Part shown: positions 23,232-34,757 of the stretch, piece after piece
Numbering within the stretch: position 1 is the stretch's first letter
Layout: the number at the start of each line of letters is the position of its first letter
Source of the DNA: Acytostelium subglobosum LB1
Taxonomy: Eukaryota; Evosea; Eumycetozoa; Acytosteliales; Acytosteliaceae
Direction: 5' to 3'
Assembly (NCBI RefSeq): GCF_000787575.1
Contig: NW_012236508.1
Span: forward strand, 360,443 to 424,442
DNA: 64,000 nt
Made by a program: the position numbers and the translations under genes
The notes under the pieces: model-generated
Seen by the model: only the letters and a program-made list of their open reading frames with translations
Database searches by the model: none
Told to the model about the DNA's origin: nothing

Positions 23232-26200
23232 TTATTTGGCAGAGTCTGTTTTGATTGACTTGAGTGATTGTGTCACGGACTCCAACTCGTCGGGCTTTGT
23301 CCTCTTCACTCCACAATGCCCAACAATAGTGTTTGGATATGGATGTGCTTGGGACAATCCAAGTAGTCTGTCACACATTTCAATGATCTTGATGTTGCCA
23401 TCATCACTGGAGAGATAGCGAACTGAGTTGAGCATTCTTGCGCTCAGCTTCACCTGGGAGAGTTTGAATGGTGGAATGGGAGTGTGTTCATCACCTTCAA
23501 ACAGATATCTAAGCATCCTGTGATCGTTGTGTCTCGATGCAGTGTCAATGCTGTCGAATGAAGGGAGATGTCGTCGGAGTTGACTTGGTGTTGTGCATCG
23601 CTCATGGACAAAACGGACAATGTCCAGAGCACCATTGTCACAAGCCCAATCCACCAATCTGGCGACGGCATCCGATGTTTGATCATAGATACTGATGTGT
23701 CCATAGTCAAACAGGTATGAAAGTGATGTCGTGTTGCACAGCTCCAGGTTGAGGATGTCACAAGGCCTCTCCTTTGTGCGCTGTAGGAGGTACTCCAAAG
23801 AATCAAAGTCGCATCGTTTCAAAACAACTTTGAAGTGTTTGTAGCCATAATCGTCCAGCTGATCAATGTCATTTGGAACAAATTGTTTGAGTACCATCTG
23901 GATGACTGAGAGTGACTTGTTGGCCGCCAGTTCCAAAAGTGGAGGCAGTTGGTGGATGGTCCTTATTTTAAGAGATATGCTCAACAAGCCTTTGAACTGA
24001 TCTTGGGTGATCTTATCGTCAACATGTTCCAACAAATTGAACACATGATTTTGTTCAAGTCTTGCAAGTTTGTTCAAATCCCACCTGGATGCCGGACATG
24101 TGAGCAGCCATCCGATGGACTCGAGATCAAACACCGCCGAAGCCTGGTACAGAGCATCCTGAACATCAATGTTTACGTGATGTTTGAGATTGTGTTGTTT
24201 GATAAACTCGATCACATCCTTGTTGCCATGTTTGATCGCCACGCCCATCACTCGTCTGAATCTCGTCTCAATGCAGGGATAAGACATCAATCGCTCGAGT
24301 AACTCCACTGACAATATACTGTGATGGACGTCGTCGACGGCATATATCTGGTCATCTTCTTGCTCATCCTCCAACGGCTCAGTGGATATCATGTTAAGAA
24401 TACGATTTGCAATGTCCAGATTACCACGTGCCAATGCCAAGGCCATTGGCTCACCTCTGTCAACCATTGGTATCCTGTCCAAGAACTCCACACATCCATG
24501 CTTCACACAATGATTGTATAGTTGGTATGCCTTTGAGCGTCCCTCTGCATCTGTGACCAGCCACGTGTCAAGTGATTGCTCGAAATAGAACTGGACCACC
24601 AATGTAATCTTGTGTTCGATGGCCTTGAGACATATTTGATAGGATAGCTTTGGATCGAGGAGTGAGTGTTGCTCCAGCAGTTGGACCATCTCCAGTGCCC
24701 ATGGTTTGTTGAAACATCCTTGAACAAAGTCGTCAATGTCAAAATTGTCTATGCTTGTATCGAGTTTGACATGATGACATTGTATGAGTTTGCGAAGGAT
24801 TATTGGATGTTTCACCGATGACAACTGGCATTGGACTTTCATGAAGGGTGCGTCACCGAATAACATGGCTATGTAGAGATCAAACATCCTCTCCCATGCA
24901 GGATGTGTACATGTTGCCGACATATCATCGATGATTGAATAATGGAGCTTCTTCTTGTCTAATGACTCCAGTGTCATGTAGGGATTGGCCAGAAGTACGT
25001 CAACAACACGAGTGTTGCACTTGGTCAACGCTGTGTACAACAATGTATGGTTCGCTTCGTTATTGACTTTGTTTGATAATGGTGATGAAGTGTACGCCTT
25101 GAGGAACCATTCCGTTGCGCCATACTTGATGTAATCATTCAAACAATGTCGATCAATCAACTGTGCACCCTTGATCATATACTTTGACTCTACACCAAGT
25201 GACTTGTGAACCAATCCAACTTGTTTCATGATGATCATTCCAAGCTTCCTGTTACCAAACACAGTGTGTACTGCTATCCCCAACTGTCGCGAGCATGGTT
25301 CAACCTGCATCTTGGTGACCAACACCTGCTCTTGTTGTCTAAAAATGATTGATTGATTGATTGAGTGAGTGGTCTTGAATGTTCAAAGTGATTACATACT
25401 CTGAGACGTTGGATGTGATGGCCGTAATGTGATCAGCGCATAGTTTGATTATTCGAGCATATCCAGACTCATAGGCAGTGAACATGATGGAGTTGATGGT
25501 TCGCAATCGATGTGTGAATGGCTTGTTGGTGAATGTTAATGAGTTGAAGTGGTACACCAGTGAGTGATAAGCATTGCGTCCTGCCATTATCACAAGGTCC
25601 TCGAGTGTTGATTGCTCCAATGGCATGATCCTGTCGACTCCAAATCGTTGATAAAGTGTTTGAATATATTGAGGTTTGTTATGTTTCATTGACAAAATAT
25701 ATAATACGTTCGATCATACTATTATCCTGGAGAAGTGGATTAGACTTGAACATGTTGAAAACATGATCAAATACATCTGGATGAATATTCTTGATGGCCT
25801 TCTCAATGATGATGGGATCGCGTTCAACCACTCTAATATTGTCCAACATGAATGTGATGTTCTCCAATGATTCTTTGGTCACAAACTTCAAAGCACGCTT
25901 GTAGATCTTGCCCTCCTTCTGTATGTTATCCAACTTGTCGCCTTGATACTTGAATAGTAGTTCCAATGATTCTCGACATCCATTCTTCAATGCCTTGGCC
26001 AGTAAGAAAAGAAAGTTCAGCCCAACAAAGACAAGTGAGCGAGAGGTGATTGTCGCCATCACTTTGGGGGAGAAGGCTGCAGTGAGCTTCAGGAGATGGT
26101 AATAGTTTGGGTTCGTGTCAAACTTGCAGTTGACAATTAACTGACATAAATGGTCATCAGTGATGTGGCCGCCTGGTTTGTTGATGCACTTGACCATCTC

Positions 26201-27394
26201 AAAGAGAGCATTTTCGGGTAGGGTGAACACGTTGATGCGTGGGCTGACAATGAAGTCGATCATCGACTTGGACATCAGTTTGTAGGTCCTCTGGCACAAC
26301 TCGAGTAATCCATCAATGATTAATGATTCGACACTGGCATAGTCGTCACTGAGTATTGCCGCAACTGGTGTGATTCGAATTGATCCATCATCGTTTCTGA
26401 GGTTGATCAACATATTCTCTGCCCTTGTGTTGATCGTGTTTGCTCCAATATGTTGTTGACACATATACTTGATGAATGATTGCTGGCCATTGTCCACAGC
26501 ACATTGGACCATGTAATCGACACTCCCCATTACCATGTACTCGGCGAATATTGGATACTTTGTCAACATCACCATCATTGGGATATTGCCATCAATAGCG
26601 CATTGACATAGACACTTGAGGAGTAGTTCATTCACCACACATTCAGGCGTTAATGTTATATCAAGCTCCGGTATGTTGTCAATGATGTATTGAACACTGT
26701 CCATCATGTTACACTTGATTGAGTGTGTGAGTGCCACCTGCCAGATGTCATTGTGTTGATTAAACAGACAGTTGAACTCCTCGTGCAGCAACCTGAGCAT
26801 GCCAATACTGACACCGGGTCGTTTCAACTGCACCCTCCTCGCCTTCTCCTTGGCCATCTTTGGGTCGACTGTGAGATGTTGAAGAAACAATCGAACAAAC
26901 TGTTCGTTGCCAGTGTCAATGGCAAATGGGATGCCGTTAATGATGTCGCAGGGGAGTGAGCGATAGGCCGTGGCATCAAGGTAGAGCTGGAGCATATCGG
27001 TGTTGCCATATTTACAAATATTTGAGGCCACTCCGTGTCGTTCATTGGTTAATCTCATTCTGGGATGCTTGAGTAGATGTCTGAATACTGTTTCATTGTT
27101 GTAGCGTACACTGCTGAACAACAGATCATAGTTGTAAGGGTATGTGTATGTGTTGATATAAGACAGGCTGTCGAATGTCTTGATGAACATGTCTGTAGCA
27201 TTGTATCGCAACATTTGAATTAGATCACCATCAGCATGTAACTTTGCACCTTTGATCATTGTCATTGTCTTGCCACTTGGTAAAGGTTCAATCAAACTAC
27301 ACCATCGTCTGTGAATCTCACTAACATGATAAAAGATGAGTCTACACAATACTCTATTATGGAACACTTCATGTATACTACTATTGTTATTCAT
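23232..27394 (-). CDS. R7: two-unit ankyrin-like repeat protein with one frameshift
   Basis: Exon 1 is 27394-25400 and exon 2 is 25338-23232, with a 61-bp seam intron (25399-25339, GTATGT...TTTTTAG). The total exon length is one base over a multiple of three. Within unit A the frame changes near 25690: paralog alignment RIIQHTMYNDKPQ against RIIYF-SMKHNKPQ fits perfectly if one base is surplus. Everything else is open over about 1366 codons: SIHEVFHNRVLCRLIF, LHEEFNCLFNQ, RITPVAAIL, then unit B with GMIIMKQVGLVHKSLGVESK, YGATEWFLKAY, HERCTTPSQLRRHLPS, and tail GVKRTKPDE...SLKSIKTDSAK. A single indel could be a young lesion or a sequencing error. It is the closest relative of R4 in unit B. Confidence 0.75.
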
Positions 27395-27582
27395 TGTATA
27401 TGTATGTATTGTATGTATGTATGACCGGTGAATGAATAAATGAATGAATGAATGAGAGGGTTAGTGGCAAGTCAACTCCTTTGTGTGCTTCAAGACTTTG
27501 ATTCAATATTTATGGGCTTGATCATGATGGAGGACACGTGTGGGCGATGACATGTCTGGCTGAAGTGATCCTATCATATCAT

Positions 27583-29230
27583 CTATGTATTGAGTGATTT
27601 GAGTGTTTCCAAGTCAATGAAGCCAGAACGCACAAGGTTCGGATCAGTTTTGAAGAACAATGTTGGAGTGATCCTCAAGAGATCAAACAACCGTTCTTTG
27701 CCATGTCCAATGTGTAGTTGAAGTCGCTGGATGTCCAACGGTAGATTCTGAATGATTTCCAAGTTTTGTTGTTTGGTCCGATGAACAATGACACGTGGCT
27801 CAGGTGCGTAGCGCCCTGTCGAACCGCGGTCTAACAATAACTTCTTGATCGTAGACTTCAATAATGTTACTCTTTTCATCTGTGAGTAGATCTTCAGTGA
27901 TGTCACCGACCAGGGAATATCGACAAATCTCTCGTGACAGTATGAGTGCAATCTCAGTGTTCCGATCCGTGATGGGCTCGGCCATTTTATACTGGAGAGA
28001 TATTGCAATGGACTTAGAAAGGTAATTTCGAGCCATTCAAGGCCACTTGGAAGGGAGACGATTGGTCGCTGAGTCACCATTCTAAGTCTTCGAAGAGATA
28101 CAGGGAGGGACCTAAGTTGGATTGGGGCAAGGCCATTGTCCTTGAATCCAACATCCATGCTATATAGTGATGGAAGTGTGTCCGATGTGAAGTGTACGAG
28201 GTCATTGTCGTCAAGGCAACCAATATTGATCTGTCTTAGATCGGTGTAGCCTTGAGTTGATATGTTTGATGACGAGTTGATGATCATTGACCTCAATGAT
28301 TGAGGCTGTTGGACCTGGAGGGGCGAACTCTCTCCATGGACGACCAGATGAGTGATGCTTGGAGGGAGGTTGAGACTGGGCTGGATGATAAGTGATCCCA
28401 CACTAAGTGAGGTTAGAGATTCTGGAAGGCCAGCCCCAATAGAAGGCTGATCACTGACATATCGGAGGGTCGTGAGTGATCGTAGGTAGGTCAGGTCGAA
28501 GCATGGTTCGAAGATATGGTGGGATAACAAGTATAGTTTGGTCAATGTTGACGGGAAAATTCCCGGTTGGATGGGATCTCTCGATTGTATATCATTGCGA
28601 TCAATCCAGAATATCTTAAGTTCAGTGATTGGTATGTTTTGTAGTTGATTGAGTTGTCTTGATATTTGATGGAAACATATCTCTGGAATGTATCCATTAT
28701 GTTTGAGTAGTAGTGTCTTGAAGAACTCGACAGTGCCATCCCAGAACTGTTGATCCATAGGATACAAAGGGCAATCTAGAAATGATAAACATTCGATTGA
28801 AGGTATTGCCAGTACTTCATTCTTCCAATCATCACTATATCGTTTCTCGCCCTCTGCTCTCAAATGATAGTCAGAATGATCAATCACCTCGTTTAATCAT
28901 TCAATCATTCATTTAAAGCATACCAATTAAGATTCGATAGTCTGAGAAATTAATACAACTTTGATAATCATGCTCATTGGTGAATATATAGACTGTCATT
29001 GGCCTGCTATTGATGTCATTGTCGATTATCTCTTTGTAAGAGTTCAATGTAACCTTATAGTTATTGTTGTTATTGTTGTAATTTAGTGAAATACGATTGA
29101 TATTAAAGTGTAAGTATGAATGTCTCTGTTCAAACAATCGCTTGCACGACAATGACAACATCAATCGATCCACATTCTTTGACAATCTATCGACAATATG
29201 TTTAAGTATAATTGGAGGTAGTGTATCCAT
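27583..29230 (-). CDS. F-box / leucine-rich (FNIP-like) protein
   Basis: Exon 1 29230-28924 (MDTLPPIILKHIVDRLSKNV, an F-box-like start, then SLSCKRLFEQRHSYL and a short poly-Asn). A 67-bp intron (28923-28857, GTATGC...TTGAGAG) joins in frame to AEGEKRYSDDW; exon 2 28856-27583; 526 aa in all. Exon 2 holds irregular leucine/proline repeats such as FPSTLTKLYLLSHHIFEP, LPESLTSLSVGSL, LPPSITHLVVHGE and LPVSLRRLRMVTQ, close to FNIP/LRR style. Probably an SCF-type adaptor (inference). The peptide RGSTGRYAPEPRVIVH near the C-terminus is encoded by a 47-bp patch identical to DNA in the F-box gene at 46402 but read in another frame, and it breaks the repeat pattern. A telomere-like tract lies about 60 bp upstream of the start. 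Confidence 0.75.
27780..27826 (-). repeat. 47-bp patch identical to 47624-47670
   Basis: The minus strand reads CGGTTCGACAGGGCGCTACG then CACCTGAGCCACGTGTCATT then GTTCATC, identical to the plus strand at 47624-47670. It is coding in both genes but in different reading frames, so protein-level constraint cannot explain the identity. Confidence 0.85.
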
Positions 29231-29288
29231 TCTATATCTCTATGTTATGTATCTGTTTGATAACTTTCATTATGATATTCAAATGACA

Positions 29289-29355
29289 GGGTGAGGGTTA
29301 GGGTTGGGGTAAGGGTGAGGGCAAGGGCAAGGGTGAGGGCAAGGGTAAGGGTTGG
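29289..29355 (+). repeat. interstitial telomere-like G-rich hexamer tract
   Basis: About eleven tandem hexamers of form GGG(T/C)NA: GGGTGA, GGGTTA, GGGTTG, GGGTAA, GGGTGA, GGGCAA and so on. It is strongly G-strand biased and could form a G-quadruplex. It lies between the F-box/LRR gene and CDC50, at the border between the R-family cluster and the conserved region. Confidence 0.75.
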
Positions 29356-29411
29356 AAGTTAACTTTATTGATTGAATGAATGAGTTATTGGGATGTTGGT
29401 CGGTTGATCGA

Positions 29412-30612
29412 TCAACGGAATACTAGGTACTTTGGATCGGCTATTCTCCTAGGTGCAAGCTTATGTTTGAGTAACATGATGATACCAAGTACAAGCATTG
29501 ATACTCCAACTACAATGAATGCAATTCCCAAGAAATGATTCCTGCCTCCAGACCAATTAGTCTTGGATAACACCACAGACTTCTGTCCTCCAAACTGTCG
29601 AACTGGATAATCTACATATTGTTTGATAGATTGAATGATTGAGTGAGTGAGTAAGTCTTTGATTGATTGATTGGGTGAAGGGATGATACATACTGGCCTC
29701 AACATTGATTATTGCCTGTCCCTTTTGGATGTCCTCATTGATTATTCTATGTAGCTTTCTGAATCTTGGGAATGAAGCAGTCTTCATCCAAACAATAAAG
29801 TCCTCATCGGTATAATCTGGAATGATTCTTGGACCTGGGATACCTCTTGGAGGATTCTTGAAACGATAATCTATATCAGCCTGCCATGCGATACCTTGTT
29901 TTGTCATTGGAATGATCCTACCATTCTGATACAATACATAAGTATCTATTTAACAATAATATGATTGTTAATTATTTGATCAATCATTCAGGGCACTCAT
30001 ATATCTTGATCATCAATCAATCAAAAAAACATACCATTGAACATTGATCTTGGACCTAGTCCACAGGGTTGATAGACAGTCTCGAGGGTCTCGTTGACAG
30101 ATGAGAATGGATAACAATCATTCTTCAACTTCTTATAGTCTGTGACATGTTTGCCTCTTAGTTGGTTCAGATTCCTAGATTTGACATATCGTCTCAAGTT
30201 CTGATAGTATTCATCCAATTGATAGTATAGATATACTGGTGCCTTCATAGTCTTGGGTATATTCATCGTGATGTTACATCTACTTCCAGTTGGACATGTC
30301 AAATCATATCGCTGACTAGTCTCTGTTACACGATGTGATGCTGCCAACAACACAATACCAATTGGTAAGAATACCAATCCAATTGTCAAGAATGATATAA
30401 TCATACTCTTCATCGATGGTATAAACTCACATGCATTCATCTTTTGTTGTTTGAATGCACTGGCTATTATATTGATTAAAGAATTATTATTAATAAGTAT
30501 GATTGATTGGTTGAGTTTGGATATTAATGTTGATCAACAACTTACATCCAGGCTTATTGTTGAGTACCCTTCCATCTGGTCCAATTGATTTCTTTCTTTT
30601 TATAAATACCAT
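29412..30612 (-). CDS. CDC50/LEM3 family protein, P4-ATPase flippase subunit
   Basis: Four exons: 30612-30546, 30463-30035, 29945-29694 and 29611-29412, with introns of 82, 89 and 82 bp (GTAAGT, GTATGT, GTATGT); 315 aa. Family hallmarks: SSAFKQQKMNACEFIPSM before the first membrane helix (about 43-64, LTIGLVFLPIGIVLLAAS); an extracytoplasmic domain with paired cysteines (CPTGSRCN, CYPF, PCGLGP), LYYQLDEYYQNLRRYVKSR and FNDTYVLYQNG; then NYPVRQFGGQKSVVLS, GGRNHFLGIAFIVVG and a second helix (about 275-298). CDC50 proteins are needed for ER exit and activity of P4-ATPases that flip phospholipids to the cytosolic leaflet. N-glycosylation sites such as NIT, NET and NDT fit the lumenal domain. The exon joins are all in frame. 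Confidence 0.93.
29980..30014 (+). repeat. dispersed element copy inside CDC50 intron 2
   Basis: Contains CAATCATTCAGGGCACTCAT and ATATCTTGATCA, the reverse complement of the core TGATCAAGATATATGAGTGC. It fills much of the 89-bp intron. Confidence 0.5.
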
Positions 30613-31090
30613 TATTACTATTTATCTCTAAATGTAATAATATAATATAGATAATGGTATATCAATGACATGAAGTGACATGACTTGACATTACATTATA
30701 TCTCATGATTGAGATATATCCATGTATGTGTATGTGTGTGTGTGAATGTGTATGTGTGGAATGGTATGAGTTTGATTGATGACTTGTTACGGAATCAGAA
30801 ACGAAATGATGCGTGTGTATGATGATGTAGTGTGTGTCACACGATGAGAATGTAGGATGACCTTTGGTATCCACTTGATTGACTGATTGACCCAAGAGTT
30901 GGACCATGATGATGATGAAGAAGAAGAAGAAGAAGAAGAGGATCAGCGTTAAAGTGATGGGATGTTATTAAGTACAAATTGGGAGGTACATTGGTGACAG
31001 TACAGCTGGTGATATTGATTGATCAACAACAACAACAGTGCTGTGTGAAGGTGGAAGAGGGTCATGGTCATGGTCATGGTAATGGTCGCG
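30613..31090. other. spacer between the CDC50 start and the sepA 3' end
   Basis: AT-rich, with GT/GTAT-rich microsatellite around 30721-30760 and a GAT/GAA triplet run at about 30907-30939. CATGGT repeats near 31061-31080 lie just beyond the sepA stop. No credible gene. Confidence 0.5.
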
Positions 31091-34000
31091 TTATATAACA
31101 GAGTTGGCATTGAATGCATCGTAGAGCTTTCCGGCAATCTTTTGGTTGAGCACTGACTTGTCGCTGGTGGATATCTTCTGGATGATTGGATAGAGCTTGT
31201 ACTCTTGGATCATCATCTTGGCATTGGGATGGAACTCGTATAGACTGCTGAGGATCTTGAGCAGGTTGAGACGAACGATGGCGTTGGGATGCGCCAGCTT
31301 CTCGAGCAGACGGGGGATGAAGTTGCTGGTGCCCAGCGCAACGTTGACCAGCTTGGACGTGCTGACGATCTTGAGGAAGGGCTCGAGCACACCGGCGAAT
31401 GACTGGCTCTCGGCGTTGGTGAAGGTCATTGTCAGCTTGTCGATCGACTCCCTGGTTGCCATGATCTTCTCGACGCGAGGAGTCTCGTCGGCGATCCAGA
31501 CTGCGAGCGAGTCGAGTGCGTTGACCTGCCAGTAGCGCTCCTGCAGCAGGTCCAGATAGAAGACGACACAGTTGTTCTTCCACAGCTCCTCACGAGCGCG
31601 CTTCGAGTGCGCCAGATCGCAGATGATTGGGAGCGCAAACTGATTGAGTTGGCGAGTGCGACTGGATGAAGTACTGCAAGTGTGGGATGATTCCGTCGAC
31701 GGCCGCCTGGTACTGACGGTCGGCGTCGATACGACACAGATGGAACATTGTGTTGATGACCTGGTTCTGAATGTCGGCCGAGTGGTTGCGACCAAGGAAT
31801 GGAACGAGTGTGCGGATCGTGCCAGCCGCCTGAAGGTTGGCAAGCGTGTTGTGGTCCATACTGAGCTGTTTGATCGACTTGAGCACCTTGACCAGCTGCT
31901 CTGGCGACAGCTTGGAGAGAGTGGACAGGATGCTCTCAATGACGTGCACCGCTGACATGGCCTTCCTCACGACGCTGTCGGCAGACGAGAACATGATCAA
32001 CAAGTTGATGATCTTGTCTGGGTAGAGTGTGGGGTTGGCTGTCTCAGTGGGTGGGTCGGTGATGAGGTCAGAGAGCACGGGTCCAAGTGCACGCAGCAGG
32101 CCAACCTTGGAGAACAGACGGCAAAAGTCGTTCTTTGGTGTGGGCGACTGCAGCTCAAACACATTGACGATGGCGTCGATGGCCATGCACACGAGGTTCT
32201 TGCTCTCGACGTAGGGTGTCATCAGGAAATCGACCAGCACGGGCAGACCCTTGCAGGCAATGAACATCTGAAGTGTGAGTGTGGACGTCGAGCACATCTT
32301 GCTGATGAAGCTGGCCGTCTCCAGACGGATGGAGGATGATTGGTCACGGCCAGAGAAGCGCATGATCGAGGGGATGCCACCGACAAGACACAGATTCTCC
32401 TGAATCTCCATATTGTTCTCAATAATCTGATTTACAACGCGCAATATCGAGCAGATCACCTGTGAGTTGGACACCTCCAACATCTCCATGATTGGAATGA
32501 CTCCATGTCTTCTAATCAACAATGTCTTCTGATCTGGATTCTCTTTGAATATCAGAATCTATGATTGATTGATTGAGTGAGTGGATGAGTGATGAGTGAA
32601 GGCTCGCGAGCGAGACACAGGCAGACACTTACAAGTTGCTCGCAAACATTTGAAATGACGTATTCTGATTGATCAGCCTGTAGTTGGTTCATCAACTTGA
32701 GAATGTCCTCAGACATCTTGGCATAGTTGTCCTTGAGAAGGTTCTTGTCAAGGTCTACAATGAATGAGTGAGTGAGTGTGTTAGCTATGACCACCTTCGA
32801 TGATCAATGGGCGCCACTACATACCAAAGTCCTCATCAAAGTCATCGAATGTGTCGTTGAATGGATCATCATCCTCCTCATCGTTTCCAATGTCTGTGGG
32901 ATAGGCCATCTTGCTCTTGAGCTTGGCCGATAGGTCTGGTTGATTGATCGATCCCTTTCTTACAATCTTGTGGTCTGAGTGTGGAGAGGAAGGAGGAGGT
33001 GAGGTCAGTTCCTTGTTTGAATGGCCAGTCGGGCACGGATATACATACTGCTGTCAAAGTGCATTGTGGCTACATCGCCCCAATCTTCGTCAGTCTCACC
33101 CCATCGCTCGATGGAGTTGTGCTTTTCTTGTTGCAGGGCAGCCTGCTTGGCGGCGGCCTTGCTTGGGAGAGTCGACTTGCCAGTGATGCTGGGACTCTTC
33201 TTGTGTCCGCCACTGCTACTGCTGCTGCTGCCAGTGTTGGCGCCATTGTTGACCAGCTTGTTGTTCAACTTTATCTGTGTGGGGAAGTCGACATCCTCGA
33301 ATCCACTCTCAAAGTCGTCGTCGTCCTTTCCAATCGAGCCCAGTGCCCTGTTGAGATCCTGGGTCTTGATCGCACCGACGTCAAAGTCGTCGCCCCAGTC
33401 CAGCTCCTCTGTCTCTGGTTGCACGACCTTGGCAGCGAGCTTCAATGGTGCGCTGCTCACTGGTGGGATGATCTTGTTTGAAACTACATGTGGTTGATTC
33501 TTCTTTGGCTGTGCTGCTGGCTTTGTGCTGGTTGTAGTGCTGCCCTTCTCTCCGGGCAACTTCAAAGACTTTGGTGTCGTGCTAAAGTCATCGCCCCATT
33601 CATTATCCTCCTCTTCAGGTGGTGGTAAGCTTGGCTTGTTCCTGTGATTGATTGAGCGAGTTGAGTTAGTCGAGTTCGTTGATTGATTAATTGAATGAGT
33701 ACACATACTTTTGTGACTTTGGATGAAGTGATGGCTTCCTTTGATGATTGGACACCTTCTTCTTGTTGATACGCTCGTTGTAATCTTGAATGTTCTTGGC
33801 AAGGTCGGCCATGTTTGCTGGCTCCTCCTCAACTTGCTTCTTCTGTGCCAAGGCGATCCACTTGTGCTTAAGTAGCTTCTGTGCAGAGATACGGAGGTTG
33901 GGGTCCTTCTGGAAGCATTGCATCAGCCAATCCTTGAGCGCAGGCGAGATACCCTCGGGCAGAGGAGGACAATCGTCCTGCACGATCCTAAACAGCGCGG

Positions 34001-34757
34001 GCATTGGGCCCAGGTCGTAGTAGGGAGGCGCACCCGTCAGCAGCTCAATGACCGTGCAGCCGACACTCCAAATATCGCTCTTGGTCGAGGCACCATTCAG
34101 CTCGATGATCTCTGGCGCCATCCAGTAGGGCGTGCCGACGACGGCCGCCGCCGCCATGTCGTCAAACTTGGTGGCCACACCAAAATCAGCCAGCTTGATC
34201 TTGCCCTCCTTGGTGGTGAGGATGTTGGCGCCCTTGATGTCGCGATGCACGACACCCTGCTCGTGGAGGTAGACCAGACCCTCGAGCACCTGACGGATGT
34301 AGACCGACACAAGCGTCTCGGGGAACTTGCCAAACTTCTTGATGATGGATGAGAGCGAGCCGTTCTCAACGTACTCGAGCACGATGTACAGACACTCCTT
34401 GGTCTTGACGTACTTTAGGTACTTTACAATGTTGGCGTGATTCAAGTTCTTGAGCAGATCGATCTCGTTCATAATGCCCTGTAGTTGATCCTTTGGGATC
34501 TTTGTCAAATTGATCTGTTTAACTGCAACAAAGTCTCCATTCTCTACATCAAGACCTTGATACACAGTACCAAATCCACCTTTACCAATGATCAATCCAA
34601 GGTTCTAAATAGTTGTGTTGTTGAGTTGGGTTGTGTGAGTGAGCGAGAGAGTTTGAGGAGCATGTTGTTGATATGAATGAAGCTTCACACATACATAGTT
34701 GCCAACTTTCCTCGACTCATTGGCTTGCTTTTCAGCTTGCGCTGTTGCTGATGACAT
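31091..34757 (-). CDS. sepA: SepA: Cdc7-type septation kinase with armadillo repeats
   Basis: Six exons: 34757-34695, 34604-33709, 33641-33049, 32974-32825, 32754-32633 and 32558-31091; introns are 67-90 bp, about 1096 aa. The kinase domain (residues about 18-275) shows [51 protein letters not shown] and KSDIWSVGC, a complete STE-type MAPKKK set. A low-complexity linker repeats EWGDDF, DWGDDF and EDWGD, followed by ARM-like helices ending at [10 protein letters not shown]. Dictyostelid SepA and yeast Cdc7 act downstream of the Spg1 GTPase in the septation initiation network to start cytokinesis. In exon 6 the frame slips by one base near 31650: SHSPTQ must continue as [20 protein letters not shown] in the neighbouring frame. 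A surplus A in CCAACTC explains it; both flanks are highly conserved, so an assembly error is likely. The upstream spacer is 3.2 kb, divergent to the OSBP gene. Confidence 0.93.

Noticed and set aside
56-27394. Possibility that the ankyrin-like genes are virus-derived
   Set aside because: They carry host-type introns with host signals, host codon style and dictyostelid promoter context, and no viral hallmark gene is nearby.
33021-33497. Long plus-strand frame opposite sepA exon 3
   Set aside because: Antisense shadow of the biased sepA linker codons; hydrophobic and featureless.
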